DNA of 38,424 bases from Bacteroidota bacterium (GCA_030699355.1 JAUYMZ010000407.1:1-38424); one strand, 5' to 3'; positions 28,187-38,249 are shown, numbered from the stretch's first letter. Notes: generated by a model from the letters alone, not told the origin. A program made the numbers and translations.

Positions 28187-28708
28187 ATGAGTAAAAAGAA
28201 TGAGCTTCTAATTCAAGAGCGAATTACAAAGGCTATTTATGTAATTCGGGGGCAAAAAGTAATGATAGATAGTGAATTGGCTGAAATGTATGAGGTTGAA
28301 ACGAAAGTTTTAAATCAGGCAGTAAAAAGAAATATTTCACGCTTTCCTGAAGATTTTATGTTTCAATTGTCCATAGAAGAATGGGAAAACTTGAGGTCGC
28401 AATTTGCGACCACAAGTTGGGGAGGTAGAAGAACACCTCCATATATGTTCACCGAACAAGGTGTTGCCATGCTTTCATCTGTGCTAAATAGTCAAATAGC
28501 TATTCAAGTAAATATCTCAATTATGCGGGTATTTGTGAATATGCGGCAATGGGCTAGCAATTATGAAGAACTGGTTAAGAAAATTGATGAAATAAACCTA
28601 ACCCAAGGGGAGCATAATGAACATATACGTAATATCTATCAAATTATCGAAGATTTGGTTCAGCCATCATTTACAGAAAGGAAGCCAATTGGATTTAAAA
28701 GAGCATAA
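28187..28708 (+). CDS. ORF6N domain-containing (phage-type DNA-binding) protein, full-length copy
   Basis: IYVIRGQKVMIDSELAEMYEVETKVLNQAVKRNISRFPEDFMFQL...WGGRRTPPYMFTEQGVAMLSSVL. Confidence 0.9.
   Translation: MSKKNELLIQERITKAIYVIRGQKVMIDSELAEMYEVETKVLNQAVKRNISRFPEDFMFQLSIEEWENLRSQFATTSWGGRRTPPYMFTEQGVAMLSSVLNSQIAIQVNISIMRVFVNMRQWASNYEELVKKIDEINLTQGEHNEHIRNIYQIIEDLVQPSFTERKPIGFKRA
28388..28418. repeat. Near-perfect palindrome inside the ORF6N gene, copy 1
   Basis: AACTTGAGGTCGCAA-T-TTGCGACCACAAGTT, one mismatch in 15-bp arms. Confidence 0.85.
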
Positions 28709-28927
28709 TCGTGGTAAACCAATAACATAATATTAAATAGTTTTTGTGCTGAACCGATAATACCGAATGCATATCTGTAATAGTCCAATATAATTGGACT
28801 AAACATCTATTGCGTCGGTATTTACCATGTATGTTTTGGTCTAAATTATAAATCAAATTGGTATAATTATCATAATACTAGGATAGTAAAGAAGAATTTT
28901 ATATAAAAAGTATGAATATTTTAAATA

Positions 28928-29228
28928 GGGTTTTATTGATGTGGCAAACAGCATCTGTAGCATTAAGAACCAATTAATCGAAAAAAAACTATATGAGTAA
29001 AAAGAATGAGCTTCTAATTCAAGAGCGAATTACAAAGGCTATTTATGTAATTCGCGGACAAAAAGTAATGATAGATAGTGAATTGGCTGAAATGTATGAG
29101 GTAGATACGAAAGTTTTAAATCAGGCAGTAAAAAGAAATATTTCACGCTTTCCCAAAGATTTTATGTTCCAACTTAGTGCCAATGAATGGGAAAACTTGA
29201 GGTCACAAATTGTGACCTCAAGTTGGGG
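28928..29228 (+). repeat. Direct duplication of ORF6N leader plus 5' coding region (source about 28118-28424)
   Basis: Shared GGTTTTATTG...CATCTGTA(A/G)CATTAAGAA(T/C)CAATTAATCGAAAAAAA...ATATGAGTAAAAAGAATGAGC and about 235 bp of near-identical coding DNA. Confidence 0.85.
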
Positions 29229-29232
29229 ATGA
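28993..29232 (+). pseudogene. Truncated ORF6N domain protein, copy 2
   Basis: Near-identical to copy 1 up to WENLRSQIVTSSWG then stop; the WGGRR...FTEQGVAML half is missing. Confidence 0.85.
29194..29224 (-). terminator. Perfect palindrome at the 3' edge of the truncated ORF6N copy; possible terminator for fhs on the minus strand
   Basis: AACTTGAGGTCACAA-A-TTGTGACCTCAAGTT, perfect 15-bp arms, followed on the minus strand by TTCCC. Confidence 0.5.
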
Positions 29233-29248
29233 GGGAGGAAGTATTTTC

Positions 29249-30913
29249 CTACGACAAATTCACAATTTCGCCATTTACAAAATCGATGATGTTGGCGGCG
29301 GGTTCTTTGGGTAAGCCTGGCATACGCATAATTTCGCCGGCTACTGCTACCACAAAGCCTGCGCCGTTGTTTATTACCAAGTTTTCGATGTGTATGTTAA
29401 AGCCTTCGGCAGCTCCTACTAAAGCGGCATTGTCTGTAAAGCTAAACTGGGTTTTGGCTATACATACAGGCATCGCATCGCCTCCTAATTCTTTGATTTT
29501 TTTGAGCGCAGTCTTGGCGTTCTTGCCAAAAGTAATGCTGCTGCCTTTGTATATTTTGGTGACAATCTTCTTGATTTTTTCTTCAATTGGATCAGCCATT
29601 TCATAGGTGTGTATAATGGGTTTAGACGGATTGTTCTCTACAATCTCCACAACCTTTTTAGCCAATGCCACTGCGCCCTCTCCGCCTTTGGCAAAGCCTT
29701 CGTTAATGGCAAAATGGGCGCCTTTTTCTTTGCACCAATTTTCTATATAACTAATTTCCTCCTCCGTATCAAAGCCAAATTTGTTTAAAGCCAATACCAC
29801 AGTCTGACCAAATTGTTGCAAGTTTTCTATGTGGCGTTCTACGTTTTTAATTCCTGCTTTTAATCCTTCTAAGTTGGGTTGCTTTATTAATTTCTCATCC
29901 ACCTTTCCATGCAATTTAATAGACTGCGTGGTGGTAACCAATACCGTTGCTTTTGGCGCAATACCTGCGGCTCTGCACTTAATGTTTAAGAATTTTTCGC
30001 CCCCTAAATCGCTGCCAAATCCGGCTTCGGTTACGGCGTATTCGCCAAATTGCATGGCTGCTTTGGTGGCCATAATACTGTTGCATCCGTGGGCAATATT
30101 GGCAAAGGGTCCGCCATGTATAAAAGCTGCGCCGCCCTCTATGGTCTGAACCAAATTTGGGTTCACGGCATCTTTCAATAAAGTAACAATGGCACCCGCT
30201 ACGCCTAAGTCTTTTACATAAAAAGGTGTGCCATCGTATTTGTATCCAATTAAAATATTTTCGATGCGTTTTCTTAAATCATCCATCGAAGTAGCCAAGC
30301 AGAAAATGGCCATAATTTCGCTGGCGGGTGTAATATCAAAGCCCGTTTCTGTAGGAATGCCATTGCTACTTCCGTTCAGGCCACTAAGCATGTAACGCAG
30401 ACTTCTATCGTTTACATCCAATACCCTGCGCCATACTATTTGCTTTAAACCATTGGGGTTATTTTTATTAAAATATTGGTAGTTATCTATCAAAGCAGCC
30501 AAGGTATTATTGGCCGAAGTTATCGCATGAAAATCACCTGTAAAGTGCAAGTTGATATCTTCCATGGGCAATACCTGCGAGTAGCCACCGCCTGCGGCGC
30601 CACCTTTCATACCAAAAACCGGACCTAAACTAGGTTCACGCAAAGCTACAATGGCTTTTTTGCCAATTTTATTTAAGCCCTGAGCCAAAGCAACCGAGGT
30701 AGTTGTTTTACCAGAGCCACTTTTGTTTGGAGTAGTGGCCGTAACCAAAATTAAATTACTTTGAGCAATTTTTGCTTCATCCATTTGGTAAGCAACTTTG
30801 GCTTTGTATTTACCGTATTGCTCCAATTGGTCTTCGTTTACACCAATTTTGACTGCAATGTTTTGAATAGGTTCAAGCTTTACTTCACGCGCAATTTCAA
30901 TGTCTGATTTCAT
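29249..30913 (-). CDS. fhs: Formate--tetrahydrofolate ligase
   Basis: MKSDIEIAREVKLEPI, GKTTTSVALAQGL, REPSLGPVFGMKGGAAGGGYSQVLPMEDINLHFTGD; start likely ATG 30913 rather than 30940. Confidence 0.95.
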   Translation of the reverse strand: MKSDIEIAREVKLEPIQNIAVKIGVNEDQLEQYGKYKAKVAYQMDEAKIAQSNLILVTATTPNKSGSGKTTTSVALAQGLNKIGKKAIVALREPSLGPVFGMKGGAAGGGYSQVLPMEDINLHFTGDFHAITSANNTLAALIDNYQYFNKNNPNGLKQIVWRRVLDVNDRSLRYMLSGLNGSSNGIPTETGFDITPASEIMAIFCLATSMDDLRKRIENILIGYKYDGTPFYVKDLGVAGAIVTLLKDAVNPNLVQTIEGGAAFIHGGPFANIAHGCNSIMATKAAMQFGEYAVTEAGFGSDLGGEKFLNIKCRAAGIAPKATVLVTTTQSIKLHGKVDEKLIKQPNLEGLKAGIKNVERHIENLQQFGQTVVLALNKFGFDTEEEISYIENWCKEKGAHFAINEGFAKGGEGAVALAKKVVEIVENNPSKPIIHTYEMADPIEEKIKKIVTKIYKGSSITFGKNAKTALKKIKELGGDAMPVCIAKTQFSFTDNAALVGAAEGFNIHIENLVINNGAGFVVAVAGEIMRMPGLPKEPAANIIDFVNGEIVNLS

Positions 30914-31055
30914 AATTTGTTTGGTATTGTTTAGTGTCAAATTAATGCTTTAAATTTGGAAATAGCAAAGTGTAAAAAGCAATTTCATTTGATTTTTGTC
31001 ATTTTTGGTATTTAAAAAACAAGCTAATGTTTACATTTGAGAAAGTTTAAAAAGA

Positions 31056-33482
31056 ATGGAAATAGCAATTTTGTTATTTGTTGTGGGACTTATGTTTTAT
31101 CACCAAGCGGTGTTAAAAGGGAAACTCGAGTCTATGCATGGCCGAATTTGGGAGGCAGAAAATGCCTTACATGCAATAAAAAGGCAGCTAGAAAAGTCGG
31201 TTCAAACCGAAACCAAAAGCAATATACCGCCACCCCCAACTGAACCCATAAAAGAAGAAGTTGTGGTGCCTCCATTATCTACTTTTAAAACCATTGGTTA
31301 CACAGAAGTAGAAGAAATAGAAATGCAGGTTGAGCCTCCTGTTTCCGAGCCATTGGCTGCCTATGAGCAAACAGAATTGCCTGTTGTTGAAGAGCCAGAA
31401 GAAACGCTTTCGTGGTATGATAAATTTAGCAAAAATAACCCAGATTTGGAGCGATTTATTGGTGAAAATTTAATCAGTAAAATTGGTATTGCCATTTTGG
31501 TTTTGGGCATTGGTTATTTTGTGAAATTTGCCATCGATAAAAATTGGATAAACGAAATTGCCCGCGTAGGAATTGGTATTTTAGCCGGTGGCATTGTGTT
31601 GGGTTTTGCTCATTATTTGCGGGCTCAGTTTAAAGCTTTTAGCAGTGTTTTAGTAGCAGGCGGAATTTCGGTGTTTTACTTTACCCTTGGCATTGCTTTT
31701 CAAGAATATCATATTTTTTCGCAAACCATAACCTTTGTTTTACTTACTGTTGTTACGGCCTTTAGTGTATTTATTTCATTGGCTTATGATAGGCAAGAAT
31801 TGGCCATTTTATCTGTAATTGGCGGCTTTGCCGCGCCGCTTATGGTGAGCACAGGCGAAGGAAATTACATCGTTTTATTTAGCTATTTATTGCTCCTAGA
31901 TGCCAGTTTATTGGTGCTGGCATTTTACAGAAATTGGTCGGTTTTAAACGGCGTTACCTACCTGCTTACTGTTTTAATGTATGGCATTTGGCTGAACCAA
32001 AAAGTGTTGCAACAAGAAGTTTCAGAAGCCATCCCTTACTTGGGAGCATTGCTTTTTGCCGCTGCCTTTTATGTTATATTTACCTTCAGTAATTTAATTA
32101 ATCAGGTAAAAGAAAAGCAAGCTTTTAGGAGCTACGAATTAAGTTTAATTATAAGCAATACTTTTTTGTTTTTTACTTGCGGTATGCTGGTGCTAAACGT
32201 ATATAATCCGCAGCTAAAAGGAATATTTACTTTGCTTTTGGCCCTATTTAATTTTGGCATTACCTATTATATTCATGGCAATACTAAGGTAGATAAAAAT
32301 CTTTTTTACTTATTGGTTGGATTAACCTTAAGCTTTGTTACCCTTGCCGCGCCATTACAATTGGATGGCAATTATATTACCTTGTTCTGGGCGGCCGAGG
32401 CAAGCTTATTATTGTGGTTATCTCAAAAATCGCAGTTGAGCATTTATAGGTTTGTTTCTATTCCTATTTTGCTCTTGGGTATTATAAGCATGCTGATAGA
32501 TTGGAACCAATTGTATGCCGGCGATGAAATTTTACGTCCTGTATTTAATGCAGCTGTTATAAGCTCTGTTAGTATCATCATCAGTTTGTTTGTATACCTA
32601 CGCCTATTAAAACAAGATACAGAACCAAGTTATCATTTTATGGGAATGGCAATGCAACAAGCACAACAAAGCAAATGGATACAATATTTACTTTTGCCAA
32701 TTTTGTATTTCGCAGGCTTTTTTGAATGTCAGTACCACGTGTACACTGTGTTTGAATTTAGCCTACAAGCAGAATCATTTTTGTTGTTGTACCACCTCCT
32801 TTTTGTGAGTATTTTATTTTACCTATACGGCAAACAAAAAGGGTATCTATATGCCAATGTTGTAATGGTGTTGGGATTGCTGAGTTTGGTCGGGTATAGT
32901 TACTATTTTGGCATTGCTTATATCCGTGAAATTAATTTTATCATAGGAGCCAAAGGTGGAACAGCTTATGCCTATTGGGCACATTACCTCTGCCTTGTTC
33001 CGTTTGTGCATCAAATGTTTATTTTGTACCCAATCTTAAAGCAAAAATGGTATACAGCCACGGCTTGGGTATTCACCATTATGTTGTGTTTTTTACTCAG
33101 CGCCGAATTACAATGGCAAGGATTATTCTCTAATTTATCGGAGCTAGTTGCGGCACAAAACTCCTCAGAAGATGCGTATTATTTAGCCGTACAAATGAAA
33201 CAAAGTATGAATAAAACTGCCTTTCCAATTTTGTGGGGATTATTGGCTTTTGTTCTCCTCAGTTTTGGGATTAAACGTGCCTATAAACCGCTGCGTATTT
33301 CGGCCTTGGCCCTAATTGGAATTACCATTTTAAAACTGTTTTTATACGATATCAAAAATGTTTCTGAAGGTGGCAAAATTGCAGCTTTTATTTTGTTGGG
33401 ATTGGTTTTGTTGGTTATATCGTTTACCTATCAAAAAATTAAATCTATCATTTTAGATGAAGAAAGCAAAGCAGATGAATAA
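31056..33482 (+). CDS. DUF2339 domain-containing membrane protein
   Basis: GENLISKIGIAILVLGIGYFVKFAIDKNWI followed by >20 TM segments. Confidence 0.88.
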   Translation: MEIAILLFVVGLMFYHQAVLKGKLESMHGRIWEAENALHAIKRQLEKSVQTETKSNIPPPPTEPIKEEVVVPPLSTFKTIGYTEVEEIEMQVEPPVSEPLAAYEQTELPVVEEPEETLSWYDKFSKNNPDLERFIGENLISKIGIAILVLGIGYFVKFAIDKNWINEIARVGIGILAGGIVLGFAHYLRAQFKAFSSVLVAGGISVFYFTLGIAFQEYHIFSQTITFVLLTVVTAFSVFISLAYDRQELAILSVIGGFAAPLMVSTGEGNYIVLFSYLLLLDASLLVLAFYRNWSVLNGVTYLLTVLMYGIWLNQKVLQQEVSEAIPYLGALLFAAAFYVIFTFSNLINQVKEKQAFRSYELSLIISNTFLFFTCGMLVLNVYNPQLKGIFTLLLALFNFGITYYIHGNTKVDKNLFYLLVGLTLSFVTLAAPLQLDGNYITLFWAAEASLLLWLSQKSQLSIYRFVSIPILLLGIISMLIDWNQLYAGDEILRPVFNAAVISSVSIIISLFVYLRLLKQDTEPSYHFMGMAMQQAQQSKWIQYLLLPILYFAGFFECQYHVYTVFEFSLQAESFLLLYHLLFVSILFYLYGKQKGYLYANVVMVLGLLSLVGYSYYFGIAYIREINFIIGAKGGTAYAYWAHYLCLVPFVHQMFILYPILKQKWYTATAWVFTIMLCFLLSAELQWQGLFSNLSELVAAQNSSEDAYYLAVQMKQSMNKTAFPILWGLLAFVLLSFGIKRAYKPLRISALALIGITILKLFLYDIKNVSEGGKIAAFILLGLVLLVISFTYQKIKSIILDEESKADE

Positions 33483-34716
33483 AGTACTTGCCTCCCTATT
33501 ATTATTTTTTATCGGTCTGAACCCAATCTTTGCGCAAGATTTTTCGCGGGTTTATGCAGTAGAAAAAGTGGAGAAATCTGCTTGGTATAAAATTCCACTA
33601 AATGAAGATTTGTTGGGAAATGCCAAGTTTGATTATACGGATATTAGGCTGTTTTCAACAAATGATTCGTTGCTAGAAATACCCTATCTCCTACAAGAAG
33701 AATTGCCTCAAACCCCTAGCACTTGCTTTGTGCCGTTTGGCATAGAAGTTACCAGTCAAAAAGGGGTGCAGCAAGTTTTGGTTCAAACCGATGGAAGCAA
33801 TTTAAACACTTTGTTGTTAAAGGTAGGTAACCATAAAAATGCCCGTGTCTTTAGTTTGGCTGGCAGCCACGATAAGAAAGAGTGGTTTGGGATTTCTGAT
33901 AGCGAGTTTTTGCCTGTTACCTTACAAAATTTGGAGACTTTTTATTGGCATCGCTTATATTTTCCAAGTACTAAATATGCCTTTTTGCGTTTGCAGTTTT
34001 TAGATTCTACTCAGGCAAAAATTGAAATAATTTCTGTGGGAGGCAGTGTGTTTTCGAAGGCTGAAAAGCAGCCTATTTTACCATTGGTGGGTATCCAATA
34101 TTTAATTGAACATTTGCCCAATAAAACAAGTATGATTAAGGTGTTTTCAAAGCAAAAACAATGGATTCATCAAATGGCATTTAGCATCAAGAATCCAATG
34201 TTTTATTCTCGTGAGGTGAGTTTATATACCAAAGAATTGGTTCAAGCCAAAAGAAGAAAAAAGGTATGGCAAGAAACAGGTGTGGGGCATTTTGAATTGC
34301 GTGCTCATTCTAATCAATCTTTTGCTTTGAACCATTACCTAGACGATACTTTGTATATTGCCATAGATAACCAAGATAATATGCCTTTGCCTATAGCCGA
34401 AATCTTGTTTTTTCAGCGTGCAATTCATTTATTTGCCTATTTGGAGGAAGATAAATTATACTTGCTTAAGTGTGGCAATACAGCCCTTTCAAAACCCCAA
34501 TACGACCTCAGTTCTTTTGCTAAGCTTATTCAAGATTCTGTGGCGCGCAGCCTGCATTATTCTTTGGTTCCTACTACTACTGAAACTCAAATTGCCGTAA
34601 AGGAAGTTCCTTTTTATGAGCAAAAATATTTTTTATGGATATGTATATTCGTGGGGGCAATTACCCTATTTTTCTTTTCTTGGAAATTGCTCCAAGAAAA
34701 GAAAAATGGCGAATAA
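33475..34716 (+). CDS. DUF3999 family protein (ORF open from 33457)
   Basis: Signal peptide, C-terminal TM, paired with and overlapping the DUF2339 gene. Confidence 0.75.
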   Translation: MNKVLASLLLFFIGLNPIFAQDFSRVYAVEKVEKSAWYKIPLNEDLLGNAKFDYTDIRLFSTNDSLLEIPYLLQEELPQTPSTCFVPFGIEVTSQKGVQQVLVQTDGSNLNTLLLKVGNHKNARVFSLAGSHDKKEWFGISDSEFLPVTLQNLETFYWHRLYFPSTKYAFLRLQFLDSTQAKIEIISVGGSVFSKAEKQPILPLVGIQYLIEHLPNKTSMIKVFSKQKQWIHQMAFSIKNPMFYSREVSLYTKELVQAKRRKKVWQETGVGHFELRAHSNQSFALNHYLDDTLYIAIDNQDNMPLPIAEILFFQRAIHLFAYLEEDKLYLLKCGNTALSKPQYDLSSFAKLIQDSVARSLHYSLVPTTTETQIAVKEVPFYEQKYFLWICIFVGAITLFFFSWKLLQEKKNGE

Positions 34717-34717
34717 C

Positions 34718-35959
34718 TTATTGTAAATTCAGGATGGTTTCTTCTATAATATCGCAGGCCTCGTTTACCTGAGCTTCATTAATAACTAGTGGCGGGGCAA
34801 AACGGATAATATCGCCATGGGTTTGTTTGGCCAATAAGCCATTTTCTTTGAGTGCTTTGCAAACATCGTAGGCTGTTTTGCCATTGCCAAAAGGTTTAAT
34901 GATAATGGCATTTAACAATCCACGACCTCTTACCAAACTAATTAAAGGAGATTTTTCTTTGAGTTTTTCCATACGGGCTCTAAAAATTTGGCCCATTGAA
35001 AAGGCATTCTCTGCTAATTTCTCATCTAATAAAACTTGCAATGCCGCTATGGCAACGGCGCAAGCCAACGGATTTCCACCATAAGTAGAGCCATGTTCGC
35101 CGGGTTTAATGGTAAGCATTACTTCGTTGCTTCCCAAAACAGCCGAAACCGGAAGGGTGCCACCCGATAGTGCTTTGCCTAAAATTAACAAATCAGGTTT
35201 TACATTTTCGTAATTGCAGGCCAACATTTTGCCTGTTCTGCATAAGCCTGTTTGCACCTCATCGGCTATCATTAATACCTTGTATTGGCTACATAATGCT
35301 CTTACCCCTTTTAAATATCCTTCGTCTGGAACCACTACGCCTGCTTCGCCTTGAATGGGTTCAAACATAAATGCAGCAATGTTTGGATTGGCTTTAAAAG
35401 CGTTTTCTAAGGCACTTAAATCATTGTATGGGATAAGGCTAAAACCTGGCATAAATGGTCCGAACCTATCATAACTGCTGGGGTCGCTGCTAGAGCTAAT
35501 GGCGGCCATGGTTCTGCCCCAAAAGTTGCCTTCTACAAACAGCACATGCGCTTGGTTCTCGGCCACTTTTTTAACATCGTAGGCCCATCTTCTGGCGAGT
35601 TTAATGGCAGTTTCGCCTCCTTCTACGCCCGTGTTCATGGGTAGTACTTTGTCGAAACCAAAATAGTGGGTGATATATTTTTCGTATTCTCCTAATAAAT
35701 TATTGTGAAACGCCCTGCTGGTTAGGGTAAGTTTTTGGGCTTGGGTAATGAGTGCATTTACAATACGTGGGTGACAATGCCCTTGGTTTACGGCACTGTA
35801 TGCAGAAAGGAAGTCTAAGTATTTTTTGCCTTCTACATCCCAAACATGCACTCCTTCTCCCTTTTCTATCACCACAGGAAGTGGGTGGTAATTGTGCGCA
35901 CCATGTTCTTCTTCTAGCGCGATATAATAAGCAGCCGATTTTTTTGCTAGTTCATTCAT
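34718..35959 (-). CDS. rocD: Ornithine--oxo-acid transaminase
   Basis: [84 protein letters not shown]. Confidence 0.95.
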   Translation of the reverse strand: MNELAKKSAAYYIALEEEHGAHNYHPLPVVIEKGEGVHVWDVEGKKYLDFLSAYSAVNQGHCHPRIVNALITQAQKLTLTSRAFHNNLLGEYEKYITHYFGFDKVLPMNTGVEGGETAIKLARRWAYDVKKVAENQAHVLFVEGNFWGRTMAAISSSSDPSSYDRFGPFMPGFSLIPYNDLSALENAFKANPNIAAFMFEPIQGEAGVVVPDEGYLKGVRALCSQYKVLMIADEVQTGLCRTGKMLACNYENVKPDLLILGKALSGGTLPVSAVLGSNEVMLTIKPGEHGSTYGGNPLACAVAIAALQVLLDEKLAENAFSMGQIFRARMEKLKEKSPLISLVRGRGLLNAIIIKPFGNGKTAYDVCKALKENGLLAKQTHGDIIRFAPPLVINEAQVNEACDIIEETILNLQ

Positions 35960-35991
35960 GCCTCAAAGGTAACACCTAAACCCCTAAGGAA

Positions 35992-36022
35992 CAAAAAAGC
36001 CCCGATAAACGAGGCTTTTTTG
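35992..36022 (-). terminator. Intrinsic terminator-like hairpin between the T9SS protein gene and rocD
   Basis: CAAAAAAGCC...GGCTTTTTTG stem, with a T tract on either strand. Confidence 0.7.
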
Positions 36023-36039
36023 ATGGGTTATTTCTCTAC

Positions 36040-37305
36040 TTAATTTTTAATGATGCGTTTGGTTTGGGTAGTTTCGCCGTCTTGTATGCGAATAAAATAA
36101 ACTCCTTTGCTTAAATGTTGGGTGTCTATTTCTACTTTTTCATTTACCTCACCTTGGATAGAAATTTTGGTTTTACCTGTAATATCTATTACCTCAGCAG
36201 TAATGGCTCTGTTTAATTGATTAGATTGTAGGCTAATGGTATTGGTAAATGGGTTTGGACTAACACTTATTTCAATCATGTCTGAACCAACTGTTATTAT
36301 TTGAGAATAGCTGCTTTTGCCATCCATGTCGATTTGTTTTAAGCGATAGAATGTTTTGGCTCCATTGATTTGATTATCGAAAAAAGAATACTGAATGCGC
36401 TTTTGGCTATTACCGCGACCAGCTACAAAGCCAATTTTTTCGAAACTTTCGGCATTTTCACTTTTTTCAATTTCAAAACCTTTGTTGTTTATTTCGCTGC
36501 TGGTTGTCCAGCTAAGTTTGTTGCCATTTTCGCTAGCAAAACCTTCAAAGCTGCTTAAGGTAACAGGTAACGGACCATCGTTCCAATTGGTGGCTAAGCG
36601 CATTCCGCCAATTCTTACAGTGGCTGCATTGCTTGCCGAGCCTTGGCGCAAAGATACTCTTCCAATGCTTGGTGAGGCCATATTACTAGTGGCATTAGAA
36701 CAAAACGAAGTTGGTGTGGCAGGCATGCTGCTTGGCACGCCGCTATTAAATACGTATAAATATACAGAATCATCTGTATTTGAGGTGGTCGTATTAAATA
36801 CATAGCGTACCACAAATAGTTGGGTTTGGTTTAAAGCAAAAGAATCTGCAGAATAGGCAGGTGTTTCTGTCCAGCGGTTCATAGCTACTCTGTAATAACC
36901 CGGGCTGCTCAATCTGGCAAACAACCTACCATGCAAATTTGAGGTGCTACTAGATGGTAAAAAGGCTAAAAAATAATCTCCTGCAGTTTGGGCCGAACTA
37001 AAATTTGCCATAAAGCTTAAAAATACTTGTCCGGTGTTTACCCCGCCCGCCAATGTAAGGTCTCTGTATATATCTTGTCCAGAAGTAATAAGATTAGCAG
37101 CTGCACCCATACCAGATGCCACATATCCAGGGTAAACTAAAGCAGGTGTGCTTTTTAAAATAGGGTTGGTAGCAGTAGTGCCAATTTGTGTCCAACCGAT
37201 GCTGGTTAATGTGTCATTTGAGCCAGCAAAATTATCCATTAAATAAGTTTGCGCATACGTATTTGTAAACCCTAAGGTTGTTAAAAATAAGAATAGTTTT
37301 TTCAT
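36040..37305 (-). CDS. Secreted protein with T9SS type A C-terminal sorting domain
   Basis: Signal peptide; VSPNPFTNTISLQ...AEVIDITGKTKIS...LSKGVYFIRIQDGETTQTKRIIKN. Confidence 0.88.
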   Translation of the reverse strand: MKKLFLFLTTLGFTNTYAQTYLMDNFAGSNDTLTSIGWTQIGTTATNPILKSTPALVYPGYVASGMGAAANLITSGQDIYRDLTLAGGVNTGQVFLSFMANFSSAQTAGDYFLAFLPSSSTSNLHGRLFARLSSPGYYRVAMNRWTETPAYSADSFALNQTQLFVVRYVFNTTTSNTDDSVYLYVFNSGVPSSMPATPTSFCSNATSNMASPSIGRVSLRQGSASNAATVRIGGMRLATNWNDGPLPVTLSSFEGFASENGNKLSWTTSSEINNKGFEIEKSENAESFEKIGFVAGRGNSQKRIQYSFFDNQINGAKTFYRLKQIDMDGKSSYSQIITVGSDMIEISVSPNPFTNTISLQSNQLNRAITAEVIDITGKTKISIQGEVNEKVEIDTQHLSKGVYFIRIQDGETTQTKRIIKN

Positions 37306-37496
37306 ATGTGTTTAAAATTAGTGTTTCAAGGCAAAAATCTGTTACAAAGAAAAGGAAAATAGATAAGAAATAGTATCAGATTTTAAATCTCATACTAATT
37401 TAACACAGAAATTTCCTAAAAGTAGGATTCTTTAAAACACTTAATAATGGCTCCCTTAAATATTAACTAACCTTTGTTTTTAGGATTTATAAGAAA

Positions 37497-37766
37497 ATGA
37501 GAGTAGGCATAAAGTTTACTGGTATTAAGGTTGACGGAGATTTAATAATTGATGGGCATCATCGATTTTTGGCGTCTATCTTGGCTGGTTTTGATCTTGA
37601 AAAATTCCCTTCATACAAAACTTCTGTTACTAATTTTATTAAATGGGAAGATGTTGAATTTGTTTATGAAGACTGGGATACAATGGCTAAAATTGAGTAT
37701 TTAAATAGGATAGATGCTGAAAACAATGGAATAACTTTAGAGGAATTAACTGTACTACTAAAATAA
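37497..37766 (+). CDS. Small ParB-like / polymorphic-toxin-tail-like protein
   Basis: GIKVDGDLIIDGHHRFLASILAGFDLEKFPS; GHHR ParB-like motif. Confidence 0.55.
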   Translation: MRVGIKFTGIKVDGDLIIDGHHRFLASILAGFDLEKFPSYKTSVTNFIKWEDVEFVYEDWDTMAKIEYLNRIDAENNGITLEELTVLLK

Positions 37767-37784
37767 TTTTTGTAAGTTCGTAAG

Positions 37785-38249
37785 ATGTTAATCTTCTTAG
37801 ATATAGATGGTGTGATGGTTCCAATTAAAAGTTAGAAAAATCCTATTTTATTAAGTGATGGGTTTCCAGATTTTAATGAGAAAGCAGCAATGGTGCTGGG
37901 GAATATTATTGGCAATAACAGCAAATTAATACTAACCACCTCTCATAAAAGTCGTTATTCTGTTTTAGAGTGGAAAAATGTGTTTTAAAAAAGAGGCATT
38001 ATCGTTAATAATATTGATAAATTGGATGAAAGTCCATTTTGTACAAGTAGAAAAGATGAGCTAATAAATTGGTTTAAAACACATTCTGTTGATGAGGAAT
38101 ATATTATAATTGATGATGACAAGTCACTAAACGATTTGCCATCTTATATGAAGAAAAATTTAATCTTGTGTAGTTCTATGATTGGACTAACAGAAGATCA
38201 TCTTAATGAAATAAATTCAGTCTTAAACCAAACCACATCTAAAACTTAA
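37785..38249 (+). pseudogene. HAD-like phosphatase pseudogene with two in-frame stops
   Basis: Frame from 37785: MLIFLDIDGVMVPIKS*KNPILLSDGFPDFNEK...LILTTSHKSRYSVLEWKNVF*KRGIIVNNIDKLDESPF...YIIIDDDKSLNDLP...; TAG at 37833-37835 and TAA at 37986-37988. Confidence 0.85.

Noticed and set aside
29187-29606. Plus-strand 139-aa ORF overlapping the truncated ORF6N copy and fhs
   Set aside because: Frame is antisense to fhs and has no family features; truncated ORF6N uses a different frame.
38022-38249. 75-aa ORF as an independent gene
   Set aside because: It is the 3' part of the HAD-like pseudogene in the same frame after the second stop.
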